This document shows positions 17,225-25,510 of a stretch of 47,020 nucleotides of DNA, in pieces (within the stretch, counting starts at the first letter, position 1; every line of letters starts with the position of its first letter). Source of the stretch: Schleiferilactobacillus shenzhenensis LY-73 (GTDB lineage: Bacteria > Bacillota > Bacilli > Lactobacillales > Lactobacillaceae). The notes under the pieces are model-generated. The model worked only from the letters and a program-made list of their open reading frames with translations, was not told where the DNA came from and did no database searches. The stretch is taken from contig NZ_KI271594.1 in the NCBI RefSeq assembly GCF_000469325.1, positions 13,501-60,520 of the forward strand. Direction: 5' to 3'. Position numbers and translations under genes: made by a program.

Positions 17225-18016
17225 GTGAAAAAACAATTATTGGTGTGTGCCTTCAACGATGCCATTATCGACAAGCAGGGGGCCATCGCACCGGGCAGCT
17301 TAGACCAAATCAAACAATTTATCGACGCCGGCAACGCGTTTGCCATCACCACGCCGCACCTTGACGCGGCGATTCGGTACGTGGAGAACGTGAACGGCTT
17401 CAAGGCGACGTATCGGGTGAGCCAGCAGGGCAGCGTGGCCCTGGACAGCCATGACGACGTCATCTTCCAAGCCGTGCTGGGTTCGACCGTCGTGCACGAA
17501 CTCAACCGGATCGTGTTTGCCGGCAGCTGGCAGGTGGCCATCACCACGGCCGCCCACCGCTATGTGACAGCAGGCACAAAGTACCCCGCCCGTTGGGAAT
17601 TTGCCCGCAACGACGTGCCGGTGGATGATTTGCAGACGGTCACGGACCGGGCGAATTTCAAGCCGTTGACGTATGAACTGATTGGCACAGTGGCGGACAT
17701 GAAGCAGACGGCCTTAGCGATTCGGTACGCGTTGGGTCATTTGGTGCAGGTCGACACACCGAACGAGACGACCCTGCTGGTCCGCTCGCTGGACGCATCA
17801 CCGGCCAACGCCTTGCTCCAGATCATGCACGTGGATGGTTTTGCCCCGGACGATGTCATCGTCGTCGGCAACGACGCCAGCGTCTTGCCCCTCTTCGATT
17901 TGTCCGGCCGCACTTTTGCGGTGGGCCAAGCCGATGCGGCGGTGGTGCAGGCGGCCCACCAGAAGATTGGGTCGCTGGGTGAGTTGATCGAGCGGTCGTT
18001 TACCGTGGCAGAATAG
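17225..18016 (+). CDS. Catalytically degenerate HAD (Cof-like) protein
   Basis: This 263 aa protein has the overall layout of Cof-type HAD hydrolases: a short N-terminal strand, a cap region, and a C-terminal block (ALLQIMHVDGFAPDDVIVVGND) that fits motifs III-IV. The key residues are missing. The first motif, normally DLDGT with the nucleophile Asp, reads CAFNDAII. The motif III lysine position reads SPANAL. Motif IV reads GNDAS rather than GDxxND. It is therefore unlikely to be an active phosphatase by the usual mechanism and may bind a sugar phosphate or another ligand. The GTG start has GGAGG 11 bases upstream; longer starts would run through the pepO terminator. It appears monocistronic. 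Confidence 0.7.
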   Translation: MKKQLLVCAFNDAIIDKQGAIAPGSLDQIKQFIDAGNAFAITTPHLDAAIRYVENVNGFKATYRVSQQGSVALDSHDDVIFQAVLGSTVVHELNRIVFAGSWQVAITTAAHRYVTAGTKYPARWEFARNDVPVDDLQTVTDRANFKPLTYELIGTVADMKQTALAIRYALGHLVQVDTPNETTLLVRSLDASPANALLQIMHVDGFAPDDVIVVGNDASVLPLFDLSGRTFAVGQADAAVVQAAHQKIGSLGELIERSFTVAE

Positions 18017-18032
18017 TCGATGTTAACGAAGA

Positions 18033-18067
18033 GCAAACAATGTCAGTTGGCGTTGTTTGCCCTTTTT
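18033..18067 (+). terminator. Terminator after the HAD-like gene
   Basis: GCAAACAATG pairs with CGTTGTTTGC, followed by CCTTTTT. Confidence 0.85.
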
Positions 18068-18234
18068 GTGGCGAATCAGGAATAAATTGATATATAAAAG
18101 CGTTTTCTTTTCTCAAAACTCGAGGTATGATAATATCAAATTATCAACGGGAATTGGCAATTTTTGACAATCGGGAGGATATGTATACATTCCGTGCGAG
18201 ATGTGTGCATGAAGAATGGTTTGGGGGGATAAAC

Positions 18235-19227
18235 ATGGAGACACAATACGTATTTTGTTCAAATTGCGGAGCAAAGAATGTCGCTGGGTCACACTATTGT
18301 ATTCGCTGTGGTAAGCCGTTAACCGGGTACCAGCAAGATAGTTCTGCCCAGCGTCCAGAGCAAAAGCCAACAACGGGCACGTTTACTTTTTCGCTGGATC
18401 GCATCAGACGGTGGGTAGCAGCCAATAAGGGTACAGTAATTCTTGGTGCTTTATTGGCATTTATCTCTGCACTTGTTAGTTCGTCGGTGGGTTTATTGAT
18501 TCTGCTGGGAGGAATCGCTGCGATTGTTGTTCTGTCTGGCCTGGCAACACCTGTTGCAAATCCGGTAGAGCCGTGGCTGAGCCGACATTGGCGTGCTTTT
18601 GCCGAAACCAAAGCGGGTCAAGTGACCGCTCAGCAGGGCATCCTCAATGCAGTGAGCGTTGTGTTAGCCATTATCGTTTTGGGCACCTCATACATCGGTA
18701 CATTTATCCGTATCGACTTATCCAGCATGGGCACGATTGGCAGTGCCTTTGTCAGCATGTTAACGGGTGAAAGCTCTGCCGGTCAGTTAACCGGCGGAAT
18801 AACCAGCAGCGTGGAGGGAATGCTGAACGGGTCACTAAAATCCCAACTTGGTTTATTGGTCAGCACTGGGATGATCAATAACACGCAAATGGTGACCGTC
18901 CTAGGTATTATTGCCCTTGGCCCGATCCTGGTGATTGTTGGCAGCCTCCTTCATCAACGTTTTTCTGACATTGTTGTGATTGGCGGGGCTGCTGTGGGTA
19001 TGGTCGTTTATGGTTTTATTGCCAACTTCATTCATCAACAACTGACATCGACTGCCGGATTAACCTCATCACAGCTCACCGAAGCGCAGATGATCCGCCA
19101 AATGGTTAAATTTGGGCCGAGTGCCCTGGTCGCATTTTTTGGTGTTGGCGTTATTCTTCTGTTGGCCCTCCTGCGTGTTTTCCAGAATAGAAACTTGTTG
19201 GCAGGTATCAGAAAAGGGGGAGAATAG
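18235..19227 (+). CDS. Zinc-ribbon multi-pass membrane protein (first of operon)
   Basis: This 330 aa protein has an N-terminal zinc ribbon with C8-x2-C11 and C22-x2-C25, then a polar linker and about six hydrophobic segments from residue 60 to the end. I do not recognise a named family for the membrane part. It is a clear paralogue of the gene at 20740: both have the ribbon, a two-helix block, an amphipathic stretch, and a final four-helix block with matching spacing. The ATG at 18235 follows GGGGGA. Earlier in-frame starts (from 18127) lie close to the probable promoter (TTTTCT 18103-18108, TATGAT 18126-18131) and have weaker sites. The gene is AT-richer than its surroundings. The next gene starts two bases after its stop. 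Confidence 0.75.
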   Translation: METQYVFCSNCGAKNVAGSHYCIRCGKPLTGYQQDSSAQRPEQKPTTGTFTFSLDRIRRWVAANKGTVILGALLAFISALVSSSVGLLILLGGIAAIVVLSGLATPVANPVEPWLSRHWRAFAETKAGQVTAQQGILNAVSVVLAIIVLGTSYIGTFIRIDLSSMGTIGSAFVSMLTGESSAGQLTGGITSSVEGMLNGSLKSQLGLLVSTGMINNTQMVTVLGIIALGPILVIVGSLLHQRFSDIVVIGGAAVGMVVYGFIANFIHQQLTSTAGLTSSQLTEAQMIRQMVKFGPSALVAFFGVGVILLLALLRVFQNRNLLAGIRKGGE

Positions 19228-19228
19228 C

Positions 19229-20716
19229 ATGACCAATCAACAGCCAGCTTTCTTTTGTCCAAATTGCGGCACCCGCGTGGCACTTTCCGACGGTTTTTGC
19301 CCATCCTGCGGATATGATCTTGGCCAATTCAAGAAAGATCATCCGGAGGTTATCGGCACCAAGGCGAAGAATGCGTTATCCGAATCTCAACAATTACAAA
19401 ACAGTAACGTGTCCGAAGCAGCAGAACCTGTATCCGCCAATTTTGCGGCAAGTGCGCCAAAGGAAAAGCAGAAGCGCCAGCCATTGTCCAAAAAACACAA
19501 GGCAATCATCATCGCCATAAGTGCCGCTGTCGTGGCTCTCGGGGGCGTTTATTTCGCTGGCAAAGCATATTATAGCCCGGAGAGGCAGCTCACTCGCGCC
19601 ATTTCTGCAATTTCGAAAAGTGATGCCAAAGCAGCGGCCGGGTATTTTACCTCGTCGGACCCTAATGCCCAAGTGAATGCGGAGAATATCAAACCGCTGT
19701 TGACTTATTACGCAGCACATAAGGCCGAACTGGCCAGTGTTCAGCGGGAGAATCAGGCGATGCTCCAAACGAGTGCAACGACACAAGGCAACATGCGATT
19801 CCAGCAAAGCGGTCGGCAGTTTGTCCTTTTCCCCGCCTTCAAGTTCAATTTAGTACCAGTCTATCCAAAAGTAACGACCAATCAAGCGAGTACAAAGGTC
19901 GTCGTGACAGGCGCCAATCCGTTGAAATTGACAGGTAAACTGGCGAGTAAGGAAGCCGGGCCGTTGTTTCCCGGACAATACACGGTTACTGCGACAGCCA
20001 ATATCACTGGCCATTCAGTTAAGCAAGTATTTCATCCCACTGTGGGATTTGGCGGAACCAATGATTGGGATCTGAGCTTTGAGACAATATCATTTACCGC
20101 GATTGGTTTCCCCGGTGCCATCGTTAAGATTGATGGCGAAAAGGCGGGGGTGATTAATCCTCAAGGACGGCTGATTGTCCGTAATTACCCCGTACAGAAG
20201 AATAGCCCCAAGATGACGCAAACATACTCGGAAGATGGGGCCAATGTCACATCGCTGCCCACTGCGGTGGCACTTTCGGGTGAATCATATGAAGTCCAGT
20301 ATCCAGGCGTCGTTTCAGAAGAAGGGGCAGCCAACATTATTCGTTCGATGTTTGAGTATAAGGCCCAACAACTGGCTAATGGCGGCGATCCAGATGATGA
20401 CCTGGCAACATTTTTTGTGAACGGCACAACAAACAAACAGTACACAGAATTTGTAAAAATTTTCCAGGGCTACCACAAAGATACGACTATTGATGGGGTC
20501 AGTTTAGAAACTGCGGTTCAGCACGCTTACCCTCAGAAGAAAAATCAAGCTCGGGTCCAATTTACAATCAAGTATGATTTCCGTAACAAAGATGGAAATG
20601 GCCATCACATTCAGACTTTTGCGTATGAGGGGCTGCTCAATCAGATGCATAAGGACGATTATGGTTTTGAAAAGTACAATGTCGTCAAGAAAGTGTCTGA
20701 TGTTCACGAAGATTAA
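19229..20716 (+). CDS. TcaA-like zinc-ribbon membrane protein
   Basis: This 495 aa protein has a zinc ribbon (C10, C13, C24, C27), a basic linker, one membrane segment at about 90-112 and a large extracellular region. After the membrane segment comes SPERQLTRAISAISKSDAKAAA, then repeated beta-rich domains and a C-terminal NTF2-like region. This order matches Staphylococcus TcaA (teicoplanin-associated) and Bacillus YvbJ. Those proteins are linked to cell wall stress and glycopeptide sensitivity, and TcaA has been tied to retention of wall teichoic acid. Here it probably senses or handles an envelope component. AAAAGGGGGAG precedes the ATG; a longer frame would overlap the upstream gene. It sits between two paralogous zinc-ribbon membrane genes, a pairing I do not know from the literature. 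Confidence 0.75.
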   Translation: MTNQQPAFFCPNCGTRVALSDGFCPSCGYDLGQFKKDHPEVIGTKAKNALSESQQLQNSNVSEAAEPVSANFAASAPKEKQKRQPLSKKHKAIIIAISAAVVALGGVYFAGKAYYSPERQLTRAISAISKSDAKAAAGYFTSSDPNAQVNAENIKPLLTYYAAHKAELASVQRENQAMLQTSATTQGNMRFQQSGRQFVLFPAFKFNLVPVYPKVTTNQASTKVVVTGANPLKLTGKLASKEAGPLFPGQYTVTATANITGHSVKQVFHPTVGFGGTNDWDLSFETISFTAIGFPGAIVKIDGEKAGVINPQGRLIVRNYPVQKNSPKMTQTYSEDGANVTSLPTAVALSGESYEVQYPGVVSEEGAANIIRSMFEYKAQQLANGGDPDDDLATFFVNGTTNKQYTEFVKIFQGYHKDTTIDGVSLETAVQHAYPQKKNQARVQFTIKYDFRNKDGNGHHIQTFAYEGLLNQMHKDDYGFEKYNVVKKVSDVHED

Positions 20717-20739
20717 GCCAGGAGTGGGAGGAAGAAATC

Positions 20740-21651
20740 ATGGGAAACAAAGTGATTTTTTGTCCTAGATGCGGTTTTCAAAATGACGCAACAGCGAAAT
20801 TTTGCGTCAACTGTGGATTTCAATTGCCCCAGACTGATGTTTCAGCCAAAACGCCACCAGTACAAGAAACAAGCAGTGATTCCCATGCAGTTCATCGGGT
20901 CCGAGACTACCCGTATACGGTCATTCTTGGGATTGGTCTTGCTGGAATACTGGCAATGGTTCATTTACTTCTTGGCTTGGCGGCACTTGTGCTTTTCTTT
21001 GGAATCGTACGCAGGAATGGTTCTGGAATTGAAAACGCAATGGCCAAGCGTGTAAGACAACCGGTGGCCAGTGTGGGAATCCGCAGTTTGGCCGCTGCCG
21101 TCGCTGGGGCCATCGTTCTTCTCAGTTCCTTCATGGGCACATTCTTCCAGTTCAATATGGCGACGCTTCGACAATCTCTGGGTCTGGCGTTTGATAGAAC
21201 GATGGGCGAAACAAATTTCAGTCAGTCGATTGGGGAGACAATTACCCGCTACGGAGGGACGCTAAATCATTCATTGTCGACTCAAATTCGGTATGTGTGG
21301 CCGCCTTTGTTCAGCGAATCTTTGAGCACTGACGAGATTGAGGCTTTGCTGATCATCTTGGCTGTTGGCCCTGTTCTTGTTGTTCTCGGATTTTTATTCC
21401 GAGGCTGGTTTTCCCGCATTGTTATGTTCTTGGGCGCGCTGGCAGCCGGAGTCTGTTATGGTTTCATATTCTATATCTCCGTGGCCGGTATTAATTATGC
21501 GCGGCCCGAGGTGCAGCGATTAGTCAGGAGTTTTCTTGGATTTGGCGCAAGTGCGGTTGTTGCATTTATAGGCGTTGTTCTGATCCTGATTTTAACTTTC
21601 CTCAACTTGCTGCCGCGAGCAAAGACGCAAGAACCGCTACGACTTGAATAA
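20740..21651 (+). CDS. Zinc-ribbon multi-pass membrane protein (third of operon)
   Basis: This 303 aa protein has a zinc ribbon (C8, C11, C22, C25) followed by about six hydrophobic segments. It is a paralogue of the 18235 gene. Corresponding stretches are the first membrane hairpin (ILGIGLAGILAMVHLLLGLAA), the SFMGTFFQFNMATL segment against TSYIGTFIRIDLSSM, and the last membrane segments. Function is unknown; the partner TcaA-like protein suggests envelope stress sensing or export. The ATG has GGAGTGGGAGG upstream and lies 23 bases after the previous stop, so the three genes are one operon. A terminator follows at 21753-21783. Confidence 0.75.
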   Translation: MGNKVIFCPRCGFQNDATAKFCVNCGFQLPQTDVSAKTPPVQETSSDSHAVHRVRDYPYTVILGIGLAGILAMVHLLLGLAALVLFFGIVRRNGSGIENAMAKRVRQPVASVGIRSLAAAVAGAIVLLSSFMGTFFQFNMATLRQSLGLAFDRTMGETNFSQSIGETITRYGGTLNHSLSTQIRYVWPPLFSESLSTDEIEALLIILAVGPVLVVLGFLFRGWFSRIVMFLGALAAGVCYGFIFYISVAGINYARPEVQRLVRSFLGFGASAVVAFIGVVLILILTFLNLLPRAKTQEPLRLE

Positions 21652-21752
21652 AAGCCGGCCTTAAACAAAAGACATGAAGTGACAATCCTGTCACCTCCCT
21701 ACCAATTACCCCCTAGCAGCGTAGAATAACGTTAAGGCCAGCGCTCAGCCCT

Positions 21753-21783
21753 CCGACCGATTTTGTATATTTCGGTGGGTTTT
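21753..21783 (+). terminator. Terminator of the zinc-ribbon operon
   Basis: CCGACCGA pairs with TCGGTGGG (one mismatch), followed by TTTT. A separate perfect dyad GTGACA-ATCC-TGTCAC at 21679-21694 precedes it. Confidence 0.65.
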
Positions 21784-21785
21784 GC

Positions 21786-21813
21786 TTGCTTTCTATCCTT
21801 ACCATGGTAATAT
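21786..21813 (+). promoter_or_regulatory. Promoter of the SPFH operon
   Basis: TTGCTT (21786-21791) and TAATAT (21808-21813) are 16 bases apart, with an extended TGG before the -10. The predicted transcript start is near 21820. Confidence 0.55.
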
Positions 21814-21830
21814 GAAAGCGTCAACGAAAG

Positions 21831-22319
21831 ATGGATAGAAAGGATACGGTGGACGTCGTGAATGATGCAACCTTAAGGGAAAAGCGGCGGGAAGCCATGG
21901 CGCGTTATCGCCAGCGGAACCCGAACCTGAACCAATATGTGTCTCTGCGCTCCAGTGCCCGCTCGTTTTTGCGGAACAATGCGAATTACGCGGATACTTT
22001 GGAGCTGATTTTCTTAGCGACCCAGCGGCAAGCGCAGCTGGGGGAGACGATGGACGACGACCTGCTGGCCGCCTTCCAGACATTCTGGCAGGCACTGCAG
22101 CGGGTGAAGGGCGCGCCGGTGACCGAAGACTTGACGGTGCGCTTGGCAGCGGCCGCCCAGGACGCGTTCCAGCAGGCGTTCGTCTGGCGTCAGCTGCGGG
22201 GCAACCTGGAGCTGGTCGGGGAGCACCTGGCCCTGACGCTGGCCGTTGCCGATAACACGCTGACGGGTGTGATCCTGACGTTCCGCACGGACGGCGGTCT
22301 TGACGAGGAGGGATTGTGA
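21831..22319 (+). CDS. Unknown protein with basic N-terminus
   Basis: I do not recognise this protein of about 162 aa. The first 60 residues are basic and helical (LREKRREAMARYRQRNPN, then a LRSSARSFLRNNAN segment), as in small nucleic-acid-binding proteins. The rest looks all-helical, with no membrane segment. The start is uncertain: the ATG at 21831 is only about 11 bases after the predicted transcript start with little ribosome site, while a GTG at 21849 sits just behind AAAGGA and another GTG lies at 21858. It is the first gene of a three-gene operon; the next ATG is one base past its stop codon. A regulatory or complex role with the SPFH protein is inference only. Confidence 0.65.
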   Translation: MDRKDTVDVVNDATLREKRREAMARYRQRNPNLNQYVSLRSSARSFLRNNANYADTLELIFLATQRQAQLGETMDDDLLAAFQTFWQALQRVKGAPVTEDLTVRLAAAAQDAFQQAFVWRQLRGNLELVGEHLALTLAVADNTLTGVILTFRTDGGLDEEGL

Positions 22320-22320
22320 G

Positions 22321-22698
22321 ATGGAAGAGTCGTTACAGCGCATCATCAATAAGATCCAAGCCACGGAGCAGAACCCGCTCTTCACGCTGTTTTCTTTACC
22401 GGACAACGAGAAAGCCGAACTGACCCAGCTGCCGGACGGCCTCCAGCGGGCGATCCTGCTGCTCACCGCCGGCACCGTGTCGGGCAACAATAACGCGGCC
22501 CGGGACGATCTCATCGGCAAGAGCGTGCACGTCAAGGATGCCCACGCCAAGTCGATTTCTGTCTTCGGTTCCTACTATCCCTTCGAGCTCATCGACCACG
22601 ATGCCCAAGGGGATTACGTCATTATTTCCGTCGAGGATAACGTGCTTTACCTCTTATCCAAGAACGGTTTGCAGGACACCTGGGAGACTGAGTTTTAG
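22321..22698 (+). CDS. Unknown small protein of the SPFH operon
   Basis: I do not recognise this 125 aa protein. It is acidic, begins with a helical stretch (MEESLQRIINKIQATEQN), and ends with a beta-rich half (KSISVFGSYYPFELIDHDAQGDYVIISVEDNVLYLL) that might be a small barrel or sheet domain. There is no signal peptide or membrane segment, so it is probably cytoplasmic. The ATG at 22321 has GAGGAGGG about 9 bases upstream, inside the end of the previous gene. The SPFH gene follows after 24 bases, so the three are co-transcribed. Confidence 0.7.
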   Translation: MEESLQRIINKIQATEQNPLFTLFSLPDNEKAELTQLPDGLQRAILLLTAGTVSGNNNAARDDLIGKSVHVKDAHAKSISVFGSYYPFELIDHDAQGDYVIISVEDNVLYLLSKNGLQDTWETEF

Positions 22699-22722
22699 CA
22701 TTTAGAAAGAGGGAGTTTTACT

Positions 22723-23910
22723 ATGGGTGGTTACATCACACTCGCCATTGTGGCGATCATCGTTCTGTTGTTGCTTTATTTCTTCTTCCACACGTTCATC
22801 TCGGTCGAGTCCGGGACGGAAGCGCTGGTCACCCGGTTCGGGGAATATACTAAGACCCTGCAGCCCGGGCTGCATTTCTTAATTCCCATCGTGAACAAGG
22901 CGTACGTTGTCTCCATGCAGCTGCAGCCGCTGGATGTAGAGAAGCAGCCGCTGATTACCAAGGATAACGCCACCGTTCAGGCGGCAGAAAAAATCAAGTA
23001 CCACGTCACCGACTCGTACAAGTTCCAGTTCGGCAACTCCGATTCAGTGGAGTCCATGATTCAGGATGCCCAATCTGCATTGCGTTCCATCATCGGGCAA
23101 ATGGACTTGAACGCCGTGCTGGGCGGTACCGAGACGATCAACCAGCGGCTGTCCGAGTCGCTGGCTGAGACGACGTCCGCTTACGGCCTGAAGGTCGATA
23201 ACGTGGCCATCTTCGGTCTGCAGCCGGATCCCCAGATTCAGCAAGCGATGAACAAGCTGCTCACTGCCGACCGGGAGAAGCAAGCCGAGATCAGTAAGTC
23301 TGAAGGGGAACGGACCGCGGCCGAGAACCGCGCCAGCGGCCAAGCCTTCGCCATCAAGACGGAAGCCGAAGCCAACGCCTATTCCACTAAGATGTCGGCC
23401 GATGCCCAAGCCTACGCGACAGCCCGCGCCGCCGAGGCCCAAGCGGCCGCCAACACCCAGATCCTGGATGCTTACTCTGCGGCTAATTTGACCACCGAAC
23501 AGTATGTCCAGCTGCAGCAGATTGCCGCCTTTGCGCGGTTGGCCAACAGTAAGGCCAACACCGTCGTGATGCCCACCGATAAGATGGACGGTGCGGTCAA
23601 GGCTGCCACGGCCACCAAGATCTTCAAGACGGACAATTCTGACGCCACCGGCGCGACCTCCATCGTGAATGAGCTGGACGCCAAGATCAAGGCGCCCCAG
23701 AGCCTGGAGTCCCAGGAAGCCGCCGGCGACTTCAACCCGAATTTCGGCGACACGACCGCCAACATCAAGGCCACCGTCCACACCGATGACACCGAAGCCG
23801 CTAATTCTGCGACCGGCAGCGGCAGTGCCAGTACCCCCAGCCAGCCCACGGCGACGCCGGGCACCCCGGAGTATTACCGTCAGCTGAACGCGGCCCGCAC
23901 GCAGCATTGA
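22723..23910 (+). CDS. SPFH/Band 7 membrane protein (stomatin-like)
   Basis: This 395 aa protein has an N-terminal membrane segment (about 5-25) and an SPFH domain at about 30-190 (VTRFGEYTKTLQPGLHFLIPIV and the later YGLKVDNVAIFGLQPDPQIQQAM). A long Ala/Glu/Gln-rich coiled coil follows at about 190-260, then a Pro/Ser/Thr-rich tail. Stomatin/HflK-type proteins form oligomeric rings in membrane microdomains and often regulate proteases or scaffold complexes. No NfeD or protease gene is adjacent; the two unknown proteins upstream are the natural partner candidates. The ATG follows AAAGAGGGAG. A bidirectional terminator separates it from the convergent wall hydrolase gene. Confidence 0.9.
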   Translation: MGGYITLAIVAIIVLLLLYFFFHTFISVESGTEALVTRFGEYTKTLQPGLHFLIPIVNKAYVVSMQLQPLDVEKQPLITKDNATVQAAEKIKYHVTDSYKFQFGNSDSVESMIQDAQSALRSIIGQMDLNAVLGGTETINQRLSESLAETTSAYGLKVDNVAIFGLQPDPQIQQAMNKLLTADREKQAEISKSEGERTAAENRASGQAFAIKTEAEANAYSTKMSADAQAYATARAAEAQAAANTQILDAYSAANLTTEQYVQLQQIAAFARLANSKANTVVMPTDKMDGAVKAATATKIFKTDNSDATGATSIVNELDAKIKAPQSLESQEAAGDFNPNFGDTTANIKATVHTDDTEAANSATGSGSASTPSQPTATPGTPEYYRQLNAARTQH

Positions 23911-23968
23911 GCCGCCAGTGAGCCAGGTTCGTTGACAGGGAGAAAGGCGCCGCAGTAACGGCACCGAT

Positions 23969-24013
23969 ACCCAAAAACACCGCCGAGCGTGCGTCTCGAC
24001 GGTGTTTTTGGGT
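23969..24013. terminator. Bidirectional terminator
   Basis: ACCCAAAAACACCG and CGGTGTTTTTGGGT form a long stem extended by CCGAG/CTCG. A and T runs on the two arms serve both convergent genes. Confidence 0.9.
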
Positions 24014-24078
24014 ATTCCAGCGTATCAAAAAGGCGCCGGCCCCAATTGACCGCCGCCAACAACAGGAGTTGTTCTTGT

Positions 24079-25308
24079 TTACAGAACCCGGACCGCAAAG
24101 TTCGGTTGAAAGCCCTGACTGATCGTTTGAATCTGCACGACTTGCCCCGGTTCAGGAGCGGCAATGTATTGATTGTTACCGATATACAACGCATCGTGAT
24201 AGGTGTTGCCCTTGGGTCCCCAGAAGAGAATATCGCCAGGCTGGAGGGCACTCAGCGATACTTCCCGGCCAGAGGATTCCTGGGGGACCGTCCAGCCGCC
24301 GATGTTCACGCCGGCGGCGTTCAAGAAGACGTAGTACATCAACCCCGAGCAGTCGAATACGTTCGGCCCTTTGCCGCCCCAAACATAGGGCTTGCCCAGC
24401 TGCTGGCGGGCTAAGGCAACAACAGCGCTGGCCTTGGTTTGGTCGGCAGGCGCGGTATTGTCAGCGTTGTTGGCATTGTTCCCAGAATTACCCGCGACGG
24501 CCGTTACCGCCGCGCTGGCGATCCATTGGTTGGTGCCGATCCGGTACCACGTATAGCCATCGGCTTGCTGAGTAGCGTCGTAAGTGTAAGTGCCGCCGGC
24601 GGGAATCGACTGGACGACCGATGCCGTCAGGCTGGCACTCTGCCGCAAATTGGCCGCATAATTGACCCGCACCGAACCGCTTTGGGCCGTGGGCGTGCTA
24701 TTACTGTTACTGCCGCTATTGTTGTTATTCCCAGCATTCGTGCTGCTGCCAGGGTACTGCCCCGCGTGAGCCGTCACTGCACCGTTGGCTACCCATTGGT
24801 TACGGCCGACGAGATACCACGTAAATCCGTCCGCTTGGCGGGTCGCACTAAAACGGTAAACTTCACCCGCGGCCAGCGTCCGGGCAACGCCATAACTTAA
24901 TCCAGGCCCTTGCCGCAGATTCGCCGGGGTGTTGATCGACAACCAGCCAGTACTAGCCGTTCCCGTCGTGACATGCTCCGCTGGTGCGGCAATACCGCTG
25001 GTGCCGGCGGCCACGGGGGCCGCTCCCGCACTGGCGACCCAATCGACCGGCGACACCCGGTACCAGGTATACCCCTGGGCGGTACGTGTCTCAACATACT
25101 TATAACTTTCCCCTGGTTGTAAGTAGCGAGTCGTCCCGTATTGTGTCCCCGGACCGCGCCGCAAATGACTCGTGTACAGTATCTTGACCGCCCCTGTGGC
25201 GGCGTGTGCCCGCTTGGCTGTCATGTTGGCCGCGGCAATACCGCCGGACAGAATGACAGCCGCTGAAGCCAGCGTCGCGATACCGGCATGTGTACGTTTA
25301 CTGGTCAC
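24079..25308 (-). CDS. NlpC/P60 wall hydrolase with three SH3-like repeats
   Basis: This protein of about 409 aa has a signal peptide (cleavage near RAHA-AT). Three repeats follow at about 37-92, 120-175 and 205-265, each with R/K-QGP- or LRQ-type starts and a DGxTWY-x-(I/V)-G-x-NQW end (the first reads VSPVDW). An Asn/Ser-rich linker comes next, then an NlpC/P60 domain at about 280-409. The catalytic Cys (C320, FDCSGLMYY) and His (H371, YHDALYIG) are present. Such enzymes cut peptide bonds in peptidoglycan, often gamma-D-Glu to diamino acid. I chose GTG at 25308 because GGAGGGG lies six bases upstream; a TTG at 25323 would overlap that site. Convergent with the SPFH gene. Confidence 0.92.
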   Translation of the reverse strand: MTSKRTHAGIATLASAAVILSGGIAAANMTAKRAHAATGAVKILYTSHLRRGPGTQYGTTRYLQPGESYKYVETRTAQGYTWYRVSPVDWVASAGAAPVAAGTSGIAAPAEHVTTGTASTGWLSINTPANLRQGPGLSYGVARTLAAGEVYRFSATRQADGFTWYLVGRNQWVANGAVTAHAGQYPGSSTNAGNNNNSGSNSNSTPTAQSGSVRVNYAANLRQSASLTASVVQSIPAGGTYTYDATQQADGYTWYRIGTNQWIASAAVTAVAGNSGNNANNADNTAPADQTKASAVVALARQQLGKPYVWGGKGPNVFDCSGLMYYVFLNAAGVNIGGWTVPQESSGREVSLSALQPGDILFWGPKGNTYHDALYIGNNQYIAAPEPGQVVQIQTISQGFQPNFAVRVL

Positions 25309-25369
25309 ATTGAACCCCTCCAATTCAATTATCCGTTTAATTTGCTCCCGGGATAACTATTCAACTTTG

Positions 25370-25400
25370 ATTGTAGCACAGCGGGTCATTGGTCTGGCAA
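25370..25400 (-). promoter_or_regulatory. Possible promoter of the NlpC/P60 gene
   Basis: On the minus strand TTGCCA (25400-25395) and TACAAT (25375-25370) are 19 bases apart, about 60 bases before the start. Confidence 0.4.
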
Positions 25401-25456
25401 CAGAAACGGCAAAATGTCTTTATACTTTCGCAAGAAATGTGGGACCAGAAGACACC

Positions 25457-25481
25457 AAAAAAGGCGGCCGCAACCGCCTTT
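25457..25481 (-). terminator. Terminator of the HdeD-like gene
   Basis: AAAGGCGG pairs with CCGCCTTT, followed on the minus strand by six T residues. Confidence 0.85.
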
Positions 25482-25510
25482 CCAGGAATTTCTATCTAAA
25501 TTCGCACACA

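Noticed and set aside
21679..21694. Perfect dyad GTGACA-ATCC-TGTCAC as an operator
   Set aside because: It lies after the zinc-ribbon operon, over 90 bases before the next promoter and upstream of a terminator, so an operator role is not supported. It is noted only as part of the 3-prime region.
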